Below, piece after piece: positions 54,019-63,802 of a DNA stretch of 64,000 bases. The notes below the pieces were generated by a model. The model made no database searches. It was given only the letters and a program-made list of their open reading frames with translations, and was not told the origin of the DNA. Both the position numbers and the translations under genes were made by a program. The stretch's first letter is position 1, and each line of letters starts with the position of its first letter. This DNA is from an uncultured Parafilimonas sp. (lineage in GTDB: Bacteria > Bacteroidota > Bacteroidia > Chitinophagales > Chitinophagaceae), in assembly GCA_903882935.1 (NCBI GenBank), contig CAIRZB010000007.1:124001-188000 (forward strand), in the 5' to 3' direction.

Positions 54019-54064
54019 ATTTTAAAAAAAAGACTGCAAAAATCAATTTTTATACACGCACCTG

Positions 54065-56692
54065 ATGAAAAGGTTACCACTACTGCTGCTATTGTCGGTT
54101 ATTTTCAATGGGTCTTTTGCAAGGCACCTAAAAGGTGGCTGGATACAGTATGAATACACGGGGGTAGGTTCAGCAGCCAACACATCAACCTACAAAATTA
54201 CCGTTTACTTATTTGTAAGCTGTACAACATCCGGCCCTACGCAGCAGGTTATACTGGGGGTGTTTGACGCTTCAACCAGCGCGACCGTTTTAACACAAAC
54301 AATTACCAACACAGGGGAAAATACGGTTACAAAAACCACTTTTAACCCCTGCCTTAGCGATCCCCCCGCAATTTGCTACATGGTATATACCTACGTGGCC
54401 ACCATACAGCTTAGCAATAATACCAGCGGGTATGTGTTAACTGTACAGGATGCCTTGCGGGTAGATGGTATTGTTAACATCAGTGGCTCGGTTAGCGACG
54501 GCATAACAATTACGGCCACCATACCCGGTACAATCAACAATACAGACTACCATATAAACAATAGTCCTTATTTTATTTTTAAAGACACGGCGGTTATTTG
54601 TTACAACTCGCCTTTTACCTACCAGTTTAGTGCCACAGATGCGGATAACGACTCTTTATCGTACGCATTTGGCAACGGTTTAAATGTAACTGGTGCCAGC
54701 CAAAATACCAGCAGCCAAGCACCGGCAAGCCCGCCCTACCCAGCCCTAACCTACAACACCGGTTATTCAGGCACATCGCCCTTGGGCAGCGGGGTAACCA
54801 TCAATGCGGTTACCGGCAATATTTCGGGCATTGCCCCGGCAACCACAGGGCCATATGTAGTGGCTGTTTACGTATCTGAGTGGCGCAAAGGTGTTAAAAT
54901 AAATACCACCAAAAAAGAGCTACAGATAAACGTGGCCAATTGCAGTTTAACAGGTGCCTCATTAAACCCATCGTATATAAATTGCGGCAGCTACTCGTTT
55001 TCGTTTCAAAACGAGTCTACGTCGTCCAACATCTCCTCGTACTTATGGAATTTTGGCGTAACCAATTCACAAACTGATACGTCCACCCTGGCAACCCCTA
55101 CATACACCTATACCGACACCGGCACATACACCGTAAAGCTAAGGGTTACCAACACCGGTGGCTGCAGCGATTCTGCCAGTTCTACAGTAAAGGTTTACCC
55201 AGGTTTTACACCCGCATTTACGTTTAGTGGCAGCTGTTACCAATCAGCTTTTTTGTTTACTGACGCATCAACGGCCAAATATGGCACCATTAATAGCTGG
55301 TCGTGGAACTTTGGCGACCCTTCCACAACGGCAGATACATCGTCACTGCAAAACCCAACCTGGTTATATGCGGCACCGGGCACCCAAACGGTTACGTTGG
55401 CTCTAACCAGCAGCAAGGGTTGCAGCGGCACTGCCACAAAAACGGTTACCGCCAACGACAAGCCAACTATTTACCTGCCATTTACCGATACGCTTATTTG
55501 CAGTAATGATACCTTGCCGTTAATTGTGCAAAGCAACGCCACCAGTTTTAGCTGGGCCCCGGCGTATAACATCATCAACAGCACAAGTGCCAACCCAAAA
55601 GTTTACCCGGCGGACACAACGGTGTATACTGTTGTTGTAAAAGACAAAGGCTGTGTAGACAGTGCCACCGTTACCGTTAATGTTTTGCCTTACATAACCG
55701 TTAGCATTTTGGCAGATACGGCTATTTGCAAAACCGACAGCATTAAGTTAAGGCCGGTTAGTTACGCACTTAGCTATTTGTGGTCAGCCAGTAGCAACCC
55801 AACTAACCTAAGCAGTAACAACGTTAAAAATCCCAAGGCGGCACCATCATCAACAACCACCTATTATGTTACAGCCAACCTTGGCCATTGCCAAGACAGT
55901 GCCAGGGAAACGGTGTATGTGTCGCCCTACCCAACCGCAACTGTTAGCAGCGATACGGGCATCTGTTATGGCAAATCGGTGCAACTGCACGGCAATACAA
56001 CAGCAGCCTATTACACATGGTCTCCCACAGCCACACTTTACCAGTCTGGCACGCTTAACCCAACCGCAGGCCCACTGTCAACCACTTACTATTTTACCCT
56101 ACGCGATACTTTTTACTGCACCAAAAGTGTAACAGACAGCATACTTGTAACGGTAATACCACCCGTTACCGTAAATGCGGGTAACGATACCAATGTTGTA
56201 GTTAACCAGCCGCTGCAATTAAAAGCCCTATCAAACAACAACACGGTTAGTTTTGTATGGTACCCGGCAACATATTTAAATAATCAAGGGGTATACGACC
56301 CCATTGCCACCATTACCTCCACAGCTATAGACTCCATTGTTTACAGGGTAACCGCTACCACACCGCAGGGGTGTTTTGGTGTTGATTATATAACCGTAAG
56401 GCTGTTTAATACAGCCCCCAGCATTTTTGTACCTTCGGCCTTTACCCCAAACAGCGATGGGTACAATGATGTTATTAAACCTGTATTGGCGGGCATAACA
56501 ACCTTTGACTATTTTAAAATTTTTAACCGCTGGGGCCAATGTGTTTTTAGCACTGCCCAACAAGGTGCAGGGTGGGATGGCACCATCAATGGTACCACCC
56601 AGCCCGTTGGCACCTACGTGTTTATGGTGCAGGGTAAAGACTACCTGGGTAATGTGATTTTTAAAAAAGGAACCATCATATTGGCAAGATAA
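54065..56692 (+). CDS. T9SS-type secreted PKD-domain protein, copy 1
   Basis: This 875-residue protein has a signal peptide (residues 1-19) and begins mature with RHLKGGWIQYEYTG, a common opening of large Bacteroidota surface proteins. After a beta-rich region (20-300) it has two PKD domains (about 315-385, YLWNFG...YTYTDTGTYTVKLRV; and 390-470, WSWNFGDPSTTADTSSLQNP) and several Ig-like/SprB-like segments with repeated NPKVYPADTTVYTVVV and TTTYYVTANLGHC patterns. The C-terminal ~90 residues are a gliding-motility-associated type B sorting domain (FVPSAFTPNSDGYNDVIKPV, IFNRWGQCVF, GWDGTINGTTQPVGTYVF). It is therefore probably exported through T9SS to the surface. Confidence 0.92.
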   Translation: MKRLPLLLLLSVIFNGSFARHLKGGWIQYEYTGVGSAANTSTYKITVYLFVSCTTSGPTQQVILGVFDASTSATVLTQTITNTGENTVTKTTFNPCLSDPPAICYMVYTYVATIQLSNNTSGYVLTVQDALRVDGIVNISGSVSDGITITATIPGTINNTDYHINNSPYFIFKDTAVICYNSPFTYQFSATDADNDSLSYAFGNGLNVTGASQNTSSQAPASPPYPALTYNTGYSGTSPLGSGVTINAVTGNISGIAPATTGPYVVAVYVSEWRKGVKINTTKKELQINVANCSLTGASLNPSYINCGSYSFSFQNESTSSNISSYLWNFGVTNSQTDTSTLATPTYTYTDTGTYTVKLRVTNTGGCSDSASSTVKVYPGFTPAFTFSGSCYQSAFLFTDASTAKYGTINSWSWNFGDPSTTADTSSLQNPTWLYAAPGTQTVTLALTSSKGCSGTATKTVTANDKPTIYLPFTDTLICSNDTLPLIVQSNATSFSWAPAYNIINSTSANPKVYPADTTVYTVVVKDKGCVDSATVTVNVLPYITVSILADTAICKTDSIKLRPVSYALSYLWSASSNPTNLSSNNVKNPKAAPSSTTTYYVTANLGHCQDSARETVYVSPYPTATVSSDTGICYGKSVQLHGNTTAAYYTWSPTATLYQSGTLNPTAGPLSTTYYFTLRDTFYCTKSVTDSILVTVIPPVTVNAGNDTNVVVNQPLQLKALSNNNTVSFVWYPATYLNNQGVYDPIATITSTAIDSIVYRVTATTPQGCFGVDYITVRLFNTAPSIFVPSAFTPNSDGYNDVIKPVLAGITTFDYFKIFNRWGQCVFSTAQQGAGWDGTINGTTQPVGTYVFMVQGKDYLGNVIFKKGTIILAR

Positions 56693-57008
56693 ACCGCCGG
56701 CCAAGCAATGCCGCAACCTACTTTTTTTGCCCGTGATAGGGCCAATTTTGCCCTAAAAAAATCATCCATATTTTATGCGATAACTGGCAACCTTTTAAAA
56801 CACAAATTCGTTATATATAAAATTGGTGCCTACCGTGGTTATTGTAGCGCGTTTGCTTGTAAATTGGTGGGAGTTTTGCTGGGTGGTGCATGATTGGCAG
56901 CAAAGAGCCTCGAACAACCTGTTTGGAAATAACCATACGTTACGTTGGCAAGCACAATAAGTATTTGTTATGCGCCTAACGGCTGTAACACACAGATAAA
57001 CTTACCAA
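56693..57008. other. Intergenic region between tandem PKD-protein genes
   Basis: No gene is seen. A weak dyad AGGGC/GCCCT lies at 56738-56754. A 61-codon open frame at 56708 has no family likeness. The copy 2 promoter is presumably here, but no clear TAnnTTTG is seen. Confidence 0.5.
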
Positions 57009-59639
57009 ATGAAAAAGCTGTTATTGCTTGGGTTGCTGTTGTTAGGCATTAATAAGGCTTTTTCAAAGCATATTAAAGGTGGCTATATTGAGTACCGTTA
57101 CATAGGCGAGGGCAGTGCGCCCAACACGGCGGATTATAAAATTAATGTTTACCTATTCGTAAGTTGTACCACTTCTGGGCCCACCGGCGAAGTGGTTTTG
57201 GGTGTTTTTGATGCCGGCACCAATGCAAGTGTTCAATCCCAAGCCATTTTGGTGAGTGATGAAAACACCATTTCAAAAAAATCATTCGGCCGTTGCATTA
57301 GCGACCCGCCGGCAATTTGTTACCAAGTATATAACTACGCAACAACCATTAACCTACCCAACAACCCAAACGGCTATATTTTGGTGGTACAAAATGCATT
57401 GAGGATCAATGGCATAATCAATATATATAATTCACTGAAAGACGGCATAACCACCTTTGCCACCATACCGGGTACCATTAAAGGCGTAGACTACCATGCA
57501 ACCAGCAGCCCCAATTTTATTTTTGATGACACTGCACTTATATGTTACAAATCGCCTTTTACTTATAAATTTAATGCAGTTGACCCCAATGGCGATTCGT
57601 TGTCATATGCTTTCGGCAACGGGTTAAATGTAGTGGCAGCGGGTGGTAGTACTAACAACAGCCCGCCGGCCAACCCACCCTACGACGCATTGGAATATGA
57701 ACCCGGCTTTTCCGGCACCGCCCCTTTAGGCAGCGGGGTAACCATCAACCCCGTTACGGGCGTAATTTCTGGTATTGCCCCTGCCATCACCGGTGTGTAT
57801 GTGGTGGCTGTGTATGTATCGCAGTGGAGGAATGGCGTTCTGATAGCCACGACGAAAAAAGAACTGCAAATTGACGTTGATAACTGCAGTTTAACGGCAG
57901 CGGCTTTGGACCCAGTTTACCTAAATTGCAATAATTTTTCCTTCATATTCCAAAACGAATCACCGGCATCAAATGTATCCTCCTACTTCTGGGATTTTGG
58001 CGTTGGGGGCAATGGCAATGCCACCTCAAAGGAACCTACCCCATCCTATACTTATGCCGACACCGGAACCTATACACTTAGGCTTAGCGTTACAAACATT
58101 TCCGGCTGCACCGATTCTGCTTCTGCAACTGTAAAAGTATACCCAGGCTTCAAGCCCGATTTTATTGTTGACGGCAGTTGCTACCAAACAATTTTTCAGT
58201 TTAAAGATGCCTCTTATGCAAAGTATGGCAGCATAAACAATTGGTCGTGGAACTTTGGGGATCCCTCTACCGCAAATGATACCTCATCACAACAAAACCC
58301 TACATGGTTATACAGTGCGCCAACATCGGCAACGGTTACCCTTGCCGTAACCAGCAACAAAGGTTGCACTGGCACAGCCATTAAAACAGTTACGGTAGAC
58401 GATAAGCCGGCAATTTATTTGCCTTTTACAGATACCCTTATTTGCAGCGGTGACACGTTGCCACTGGCGGTGCAAAGCAATGGCAGCACTTTTAATTGGG
58501 GGCCTGCCCAAAACATAAGCGATACAGTATCGGCCAACCCAAAAGTTTACCCAAATGATACTACTGTGTATACTGTTACGGTAAAAAATAAAGGTTGCGT
58601 AGGCACAGCCTCGGTAACGGTAAACGTGTTACCCTTCATAAAAGTGTACTTGCCAAATAAGGTGGGTATTTGCAGAACAGACAGCATCCAGCTAAACCCT
58701 GTAAGCCAGGCGTTAAACTATCTGTGGTCAGCATCAACCAACCCGCCAAGCCTAAGTAATAGCACCACAAAATATCCCGAAGCAGCACCATCATCAACAA
58801 CCACCTATTATGTTACAGCCAACCTTGGGCATTGCCAGGAAAGTGCCAGCGAAACCGTGTATGTATCGCCCTACCCAGCTGACATAATTAGTAACGATAC
58901 CGGCATTTGTTATGGCAGATCGGTACGGTTGCATGCTACTACAAACGCGGCTTACTATTATTGGTCGCCACAAAGCAGCCTTTACCAAACAAATACATTA
59001 ACCCCGCTTGCAGGTCCGCAGGCAACCACCAAATATTTTTTTACAATACGGGATACCTTTTATTGCACCAAAAGCATAACAGATAGTGTTACTGTTACAG
59101 TTGTGCCGCCGGTACGGGTAAGCGCGGGCAAAGATACCAGTGCGGTAACAGGGCAACCCATTCAGTTAACAGCTGTCAGCAATAATAACGGGGTAAGGTA
59201 TACATGGTCACCACAAGCATATTTAAACAGCGCGCTTATTTATAACCCTGTTGCTACTGTACATTCAGCGGCGGTTGATTGTATAAAGTACAAGGTAACA
59301 GCCATCACTAAGGAAGGTTGTGCGGGAGAAGCATATGTTACCATTAAGCTTTACCAAACAACGCCGGATATTTTCGTGCCCAGTGCATTTACCCCCAACA
59401 GCGACGGGCAAAATGATATAATTAAGCCAACATTGGCAGGCATAGCAACATTTAACTATTTTAGGGTATATAGCCGCTGGGGCCAATGCGTTTTTCAAAC
59501 CTCCCAACAAGACCAGGGATGGGATGGCAATGTGAATGGCACTGCACAGCCATCTGGCACATATGTTTTTATGGCCGAGGGCAGCGATTACTTGGGTAAA
59601 CCGATTTTCAAAAAAGGCTCCATTGTTTTAGTAAGGTAA
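57009..59639 (+). CDS. T9SS-type secreted PKD-domain protein, copy 2
   Basis: This 876-residue paralogue of the preceding protein has the same layout and only one residue difference in length: signal peptide (1-20), HIKGGYIEYRYIGE opening, two PKD domains (about 315-470), Ig/SprB-like repeats, and the C-terminal sorting domain (FVPSAFTPNSDGQNDIIKPT, VYSRWGQCVF). Because the genes are tandem (316-nt gap) and nearly gapless relative to each other, they arose by local duplication. A 44-bp identical block (55841-55884 and 58785-58828) suggests recent conversion or constraint. Probably a surface adhesin-like pair. Confidence 0.92.
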   Translation: MKKLLLLGLLLLGINKAFSKHIKGGYIEYRYIGEGSAPNTADYKINVYLFVSCTTSGPTGEVVLGVFDAGTNASVQSQAILVSDENTISKKSFGRCISDPPAICYQVYNYATTINLPNNPNGYILVVQNALRINGIINIYNSLKDGITTFATIPGTIKGVDYHATSSPNFIFDDTALICYKSPFTYKFNAVDPNGDSLSYAFGNGLNVVAAGGSTNNSPPANPPYDALEYEPGFSGTAPLGSGVTINPVTGVISGIAPAITGVYVVAVYVSQWRNGVLIATTKKELQIDVDNCSLTAAALDPVYLNCNNFSFIFQNESPASNVSSYFWDFGVGGNGNATSKEPTPSYTYADTGTYTLRLSVTNISGCTDSASATVKVYPGFKPDFIVDGSCYQTIFQFKDASYAKYGSINNWSWNFGDPSTANDTSSQQNPTWLYSAPTSATVTLAVTSNKGCTGTAIKTVTVDDKPAIYLPFTDTLICSGDTLPLAVQSNGSTFNWGPAQNISDTVSANPKVYPNDTTVYTVTVKNKGCVGTASVTVNVLPFIKVYLPNKVGICRTDSIQLNPVSQALNYLWSASTNPPSLSNSTTKYPEAAPSSTTTYYVTANLGHCQESASETVYVSPYPADIISNDTGICYGRSVRLHATTNAAYYYWSPQSSLYQTNTLTPLAGPQATTKYFFTIRDTFYCTKSITDSVTVTVVPPVRVSAGKDTSAVTGQPIQLTAVSNNNGVRYTWSPQAYLNSALIYNPVATVHSAAVDCIKYKVTAITKEGCAGEAYVTIKLYQTTPDIFVPSAFTPNSDGQNDIIKPTLAGIATFNYFRVYSRWGQCVFQTSQQDQGWDGNVNGTAQPSGTYVFMAEGSDYLGKPIFKKGSIVLVR

Positions 59640-59665
59640 TTTGTGAAATTATTAGGCTTTTGCAT

Positions 59666-59697
59666 TTTGCAATAATGTTGCAAATATTATACTTTTG
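59666..59697 (+). promoter_or_regulatory. Promoter of the small exported protein gene
   Basis: TTTG at 59666-59669 and TACTTTTG at 59690-59697 are 20 bp apart, matching the Bacteroidota promoter; the ATG is 8 nt further on. Confidence 0.65.
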
Positions 59698-59705
59698 GCA
59701 CTGTG

Positions 59706-60020
59706 ATGCGCACATGCAAAATACCGGTTATAGCAACGCTGCTTTTATTTGCGTTTACCCAAAAGCTGGGTATTCTGGTATTAATGCACAATAAGTTTCA
59801 CGCGGCTGCACAAATAAACAAGAAAGAGAACTCTGCCAGTTACTACCAAGTTAAATGCGAGTGCTTGGATGAGGCCTTGGCACCGATTTCCAAACCCGAT
59901 AGTTTCGAATTGCCATTACCTGATAAAAACCACATTGAACGTTTAGTTACTACAAATATTTCCTTTCCTTCGGCTTTAAAAATATACCGTTCACTCAGGG
60001 CGCCACCAATTTTTATATAA
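59706..60020 (+). CDS. Small exported protein preceding a TonB-dependent receptor
   Basis: From ATG 59706 (MRTCKIPVIATLLLFAFTQK) the protein has 104 residues with a hydrophobic N-terminal stretch that may be a signal or anchor. The mature part has a CEC pair (VKCECLDEALAPISK) and ends RAPPIFI. Similar short exported proteins ahead of TonB-receptor genes are common in Bacteroidota, but I cannot name a family. It likely shares a transcript with the receptor (130-nt gap). Confidence 0.65.
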   Translation: MRTCKIPVIATLLLFAFTQKLGILVLMHNKFHAAAQINKKENSASYYQVKCECLDEALAPISKPDSFELPLPDKNHIERLVTTNISFPSALKIYRSLRAPPIFI

Positions 60021-60150
60021 TTTGCTTGCCAGTTTTGTTAATTTACCATTTTCAACCATCCGCGGTTTACAAATTATTTGTTGCACTTGTTAGCAATAAA
60101 TTTATTAATATTATCCGGCAACGGGCAGTAGCCTTGGGCAGCTACGTTGC

Positions 60151-62634
60151 ATGAAACTTTATTACATGAAATCCATAATAGCAGGCATATTTTTCATCAG
60201 CATGTTTTTTTATTCACAATATGCGTTCACCCAAGCCAACACGTTATCAGGCAAGGTGTACGACAGCAAATCAAACCATCCGCTGGCCCAGGCAAGTGTT
60301 TTTATACCCGACTTAAAACTAGGGGTTATAGCAGACTCCACCGGCTATTACCACTTTAAATCGTTACCGGCAGGCAATTACCTGGTGCAGGTGCAATATG
60401 TTGGCTTTAAAATTGTGTCGAAAAATATAAACATATCAGGTGCTACAAACCTTGATTTCCGTTTGTCGGACGAAGCAGCCGAGGAAAGTGCGGTAATAGT
60501 AACAGGTTTATCAAAAGCCACACAAATAAAACGCAGCCCGGTGTCCATAGTTTCGGTAAGCCATGATTATATTACCACCAGCCTAAGCACGAACATTATA
60601 GATGCCATAGCAAAAGTACCCGGCGTAAGTGCATTAACTACCGGCCCAAATGTGTCGAAACCTTTTATTAGGGGGCTTGGATACAACAGGATATTAACCT
60701 TGTTTGACGGTGTTAGGCAAGAGGGGCAGCAATGGGGAGATGAACATGGCATTGAAGTTGACCAATATGGCGTTGACAGAATTGAGGTGATAAAAGGGCC
60801 GGCCAGTTTAACCTATGGCTCAGACGCATTAGCCGGTGTGGTTAATTTAATACCCACACCACCCGCGCCAGAGGGTAAGTTGGTAGGCAACATTACCAGT
60901 GAATACGAAACCAACAATGGCATGTTTGGCGGCTCGGGCATGGTGGGGGCCACCAAAAATGGTTTTGAGTGGATGGGAAGGCTATCGCATAAACAAGCCA
61001 CCAACTACCAAAACAAACTTGATGGCAGGGTATTTAACACAGCCTTCAACGAAACTGATGCAAACCTTTCTTTTGGCTTGCACCGCTCATTTGGCTATTC
61101 ACACATAAACCTATCACTATACAACGATTTGCAGGAGATACCCGATGGCAGCAGGGATTCTGCAACAGCCAAATTCACCAAACAAATTACCGAGTCCGAT
61201 ACTTACAGGCCCATTGTAACACCGGCCGAGTTAACCAGTTATGCCATTACGCCGCTGCACCAACATGTACAGCACTACAGGGTATATGCCGCAAATAATT
61301 TTACTTTGGGCACCGGCCGCTTAGGTGTAAACATAGGTTTTCAACGCAGTGTACGCAGAGAGTTTAGCCACCCCGAAGTGCCTTACCAAGATGTGGCAGG
61401 GTTATATTTACAGCTAAACTCCTATTCGTACGATATTAAATACTTTGCACCCGATTTTAACGGCTGGAACCTTACCTTGGGCGTAAACGGTATGTACCAA
61501 CAAAACACAGTTACCAAGGGTACCGAGTTTATTATACCCTCCTACAACCAATTTGATATTGGGCCTTTTGCCATGCTAAAGAAAACATTTGGCAAACTGG
61601 ATATTGCAGGCGGCCTACGCTACGATAGCCGTTCGTTTAAAAACGAAGGGCTATATACAAAACCAAATGCGGCATCGGGCTTTGACACACCGGCATTTGG
61701 AACAGACACGGTTGGCGCCGACCATCCATTTTACGATTACAGCCATACCTTCACTGGCCTTTCGGGCAGCATGGGGGCCACGTATAATTTTAATGAAAAA
61801 TTATCTTTGAAAGTCAATATATCACGCGGTTACAGGGCACCTAACATATCCGAAATATCGGCCAATGGCGTACACCCGGGTACCGGCATTTACCAGATAG
61901 GCAACCCTGACTTTAAACCCGAATTTAGCCTACAGGAAGACATAGGGCTGGCCTACACAACCAAGGATGCAGTTATAAGCCTTAGCTTATTCAACAACAC
62001 CATTACCAATTACATATATAACCAGCGATTACTAAGTGTTTTTGGAGGCGACTCAACAATTGTGGGCGGTAACCAAACCTATAAGTTTCAGCAAGGCAAG
62101 GCAAACTTATATGGTGGTGAGCTTAGCGTGGACATTCACATAATAAAACCGTTACATTTTGAAAACACTTTTTCGGCTGTATATGGCTTGAACAAGAACA
62201 TAGACCCAAAATTGCAAACAGACAGCAATAAGTACCTTCCGTTTGTACCGCCTGTGCACGGTGTATCAGAATTACGCTACGACTTTCAATCAAAAAAACA
62301 CCACATTGTAAATGGGTTTATAAAAATTGAACTCGCCTATTATGCCGCGCAAAACAGGGCATACCTAACCGACAATACAGAAACTACCACGGCAGGTTAT
62401 ACACTTTTTAATGCAGGTGCCGGGGCAGGCATTACCAATAAAAAAGGTAAAAAAATTGTAGACATATATGTATTGGGCAATAATTTATTTGACCTTGCTT
62501 ATTATGACCATTTAAGCAGGCTGAAATATTTTTATTACTCCGCCGCCGATACAAACCAAGCGCATGGCATCCACAACATTGGCCGCAACATTTCTTTTAA
62601 GCTTTCATTTCCGCTAGACTTTTCTTATAACTGA
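60151..62634 (+). CDS. TonB-dependent outer-membrane receptor
   Basis: This 827-residue protein from ATG 60151 (60166 is an alternative ATG) has a signal peptide, a carboxypeptidase-regulatory-like beta domain (about 30-115, LSGKVYDSKSNHPLAQASVF, DSTGYYHFKSLPAGNYLVQV), a plug (about 130-240, PVSIVSVSHDYI, GVSALTTGPNVSKPFIRGLG, DRIEVIKGPASLTYGSDALA) and a beta-barrel ending LSFPLDFSYN. The layout resembles receptors for metals or siderophores (FepA/CirA-like rather than SusC). The ligand is unknown. A strong terminator follows. Confidence 0.95.
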   Translation: MKLYYMKSIIAGIFFISMFFYSQYAFTQANTLSGKVYDSKSNHPLAQASVFIPDLKLGVIADSTGYYHFKSLPAGNYLVQVQYVGFKIVSKNINISGATNLDFRLSDEAAEESAVIVTGLSKATQIKRSPVSIVSVSHDYITTSLSTNIIDAIAKVPGVSALTTGPNVSKPFIRGLGYNRILTLFDGVRQEGQQWGDEHGIEVDQYGVDRIEVIKGPASLTYGSDALAGVVNLIPTPPAPEGKLVGNITSEYETNNGMFGGSGMVGATKNGFEWMGRLSHKQATNYQNKLDGRVFNTAFNETDANLSFGLHRSFGYSHINLSLYNDLQEIPDGSRDSATAKFTKQITESDTYRPIVTPAELTSYAITPLHQHVQHYRVYAANNFTLGTGRLGVNIGFQRSVRREFSHPEVPYQDVAGLYLQLNSYSYDIKYFAPDFNGWNLTLGVNGMYQQNTVTKGTEFIIPSYNQFDIGPFAMLKKTFGKLDIAGGLRYDSRSFKNEGLYTKPNAASGFDTPAFGTDTVGADHPFYDYSHTFTGLSGSMGATYNFNEKLSLKVNISRGYRAPNISEISANGVHPGTGIYQIGNPDFKPEFSLQEDIGLAYTTKDAVISLSLFNNTITNYIYNQRLLSVFGGDSTIVGGNQTYKFQQGKANLYGGELSVDIHIIKPLHFENTFSAVYGLNKNIDPKLQTDSNKYLPFVPPVHGVSELRYDFQSKKHHIVNGFIKIELAYYAAQNRAYLTDNTETTTAGYTLFNAGAGAGITNKKGKKIVDIYVLGNNLFDLAYYDHLSRLKYFYYSAADTNQAHGIHNIGRNISFKLSFPLDFSYN

Positions 62635-62978
62635 TAGCCCTCCATAAAAATACAAGCCGCCATAATTGCAAAGTGCATTATGGCGGCTTTTTTTACTTTA
62701 CCCATAATTATGTAAGCAGCAAAGGTGGGCCTACGTTAAATACATTGCTCGTTCATCTATGTTAAATTGGGTTTAATCTATAACCATGCTTTATACAATA
62801 CCATCATTGTTAAAACCACGTTCTACCAACTATGTATGTTGGGGTTGAAACAATTTGCAGGCGAAGTAAAACTGTTAATGCTATTTTAAACTGCCTGTAT
62901 AGGGTAATCTTACAACGTACGGGTAACGTTTTAGCGTTTTAGAAAGATGCAATTTTTTTATTCTAAAATTTTATTTCA
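62635..62978. other. Intergenic region after the TonB receptor
   Basis: It contains the receptor terminator at 62654-62694 and then about 280 bp of AT-rich sequence leading to the beta-barrel gene. No gene or clear TAnnTTTG box is seen. Confidence 0.55.
62654..62694 (+). terminator. Intrinsic terminator
   Basis: AAGCCGCCATAAT pairs with ATTATGGCGGCTT, followed by a T-run; inner TGCA/TGCA extends the stem with a bulge. Confidence 0.9.
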
Positions 62979-63719
62979 ATGAACAAGGGGCTAAACCAAT
63001 CACCTTTTTTGTGCATGGCCTTAACAATGCTATTTATTGTGCCAACACATGCACAGTTGTCAGTGGGCTTTGAAGGTGGGTATAATAAAAATTACCTCAT
63101 CACCAACGTATCTAATCTTGTATCAACACAGTATAACCCCTTATCAGGTTTTAGCTTTGGGGTTCCGGTAGTGTACCAAGTGGCAGACTGGTTTTCATTA
63201 AAGGCTGTGCCATCATTCATGCAAAAAAACTACCTAATGCAGCGCACCGGCTTTTACCAAGGGGTTTACCAAAATAGCACCAACGGGTATATTCAGTTAC
63301 CCGTTATGGGGCAGTTTTCGTTTGGTGGAGAAGCTTTGAGAGGATTTGTAGATATTGGTGGTTATGCAGGTTATTGGTTAACTGGCCATGTAAAAGGCAC
63401 CATGCCCAACATACTAAACCAAGGGGCATACACCAATACAACCAGCAATGCACAACCCAATAATATTTTTGATGAGTTTACCCCTTATAGTTACAATGAG
63501 AAATACACCTTTAACAATACCAAAGATAAAAGGTTAGCATTAGGTGTGCTGGCCGGGGCAGGTTTAAGCTACCAGTTAACAGATACCTACAAATTGTATG
63601 GCGGGGCAACTTACTACAACAGCTTAACTGACCTACAAAAAAAATACCAAACAGGCTTAGTGCCAAGGTACAATACAACGTACGTGTTTAGCCTTGGTGT
63701 TTTATACAAAATTCAATAA
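62979..63719 (+). CDS. Outer-membrane beta-barrel protein (PorT-like)
   Basis: This 246-residue protein has a signal peptide (about 1-26, cleavage near THAQLS) and the alternating strand pattern of PorT/OmpW-type beta-barrels: SVGFEGGYNKNYLITNVSNL, FGVPVVYQVADWFSLKAVPS, LRGFVDIGGYAGYWLTGHVK, LGVLAGAGLSYQLTDTYKLY, ending FSLGVLYKIQ. It may be a T9SS-related or general outer-membrane protein. It precedes an S41-peptidase lipoprotein gene. Confidence 0.88.
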   Translation: MNKGLNQSPFLCMALTMLFIVPTHAQLSVGFEGGYNKNYLITNVSNLVSTQYNPLSGFSFGVPVVYQVADWFSLKAVPSFMQKNYLMQRTGFYQGVYQNSTNGYIQLPVMGQFSFGGEALRGFVDIGGYAGYWLTGHVKGTMPNILNQGAYTNTTSNAQPNNIFDEFTPYSYNEKYTFNNTKDKRLALGVLAGAGLSYQLTDTYKLYGGATYYNSLTDLQKKYQTGLVPRYNTTYVFSLGVLYKIQ

Positions 63720-63802
63720 AAAGGCGCAGCCTATTTTGATGCCCTATCCTACAACGGAGATGTTAACAACAAACAACTAGAAATTAGCTTAAATTATAGG
63801 TT

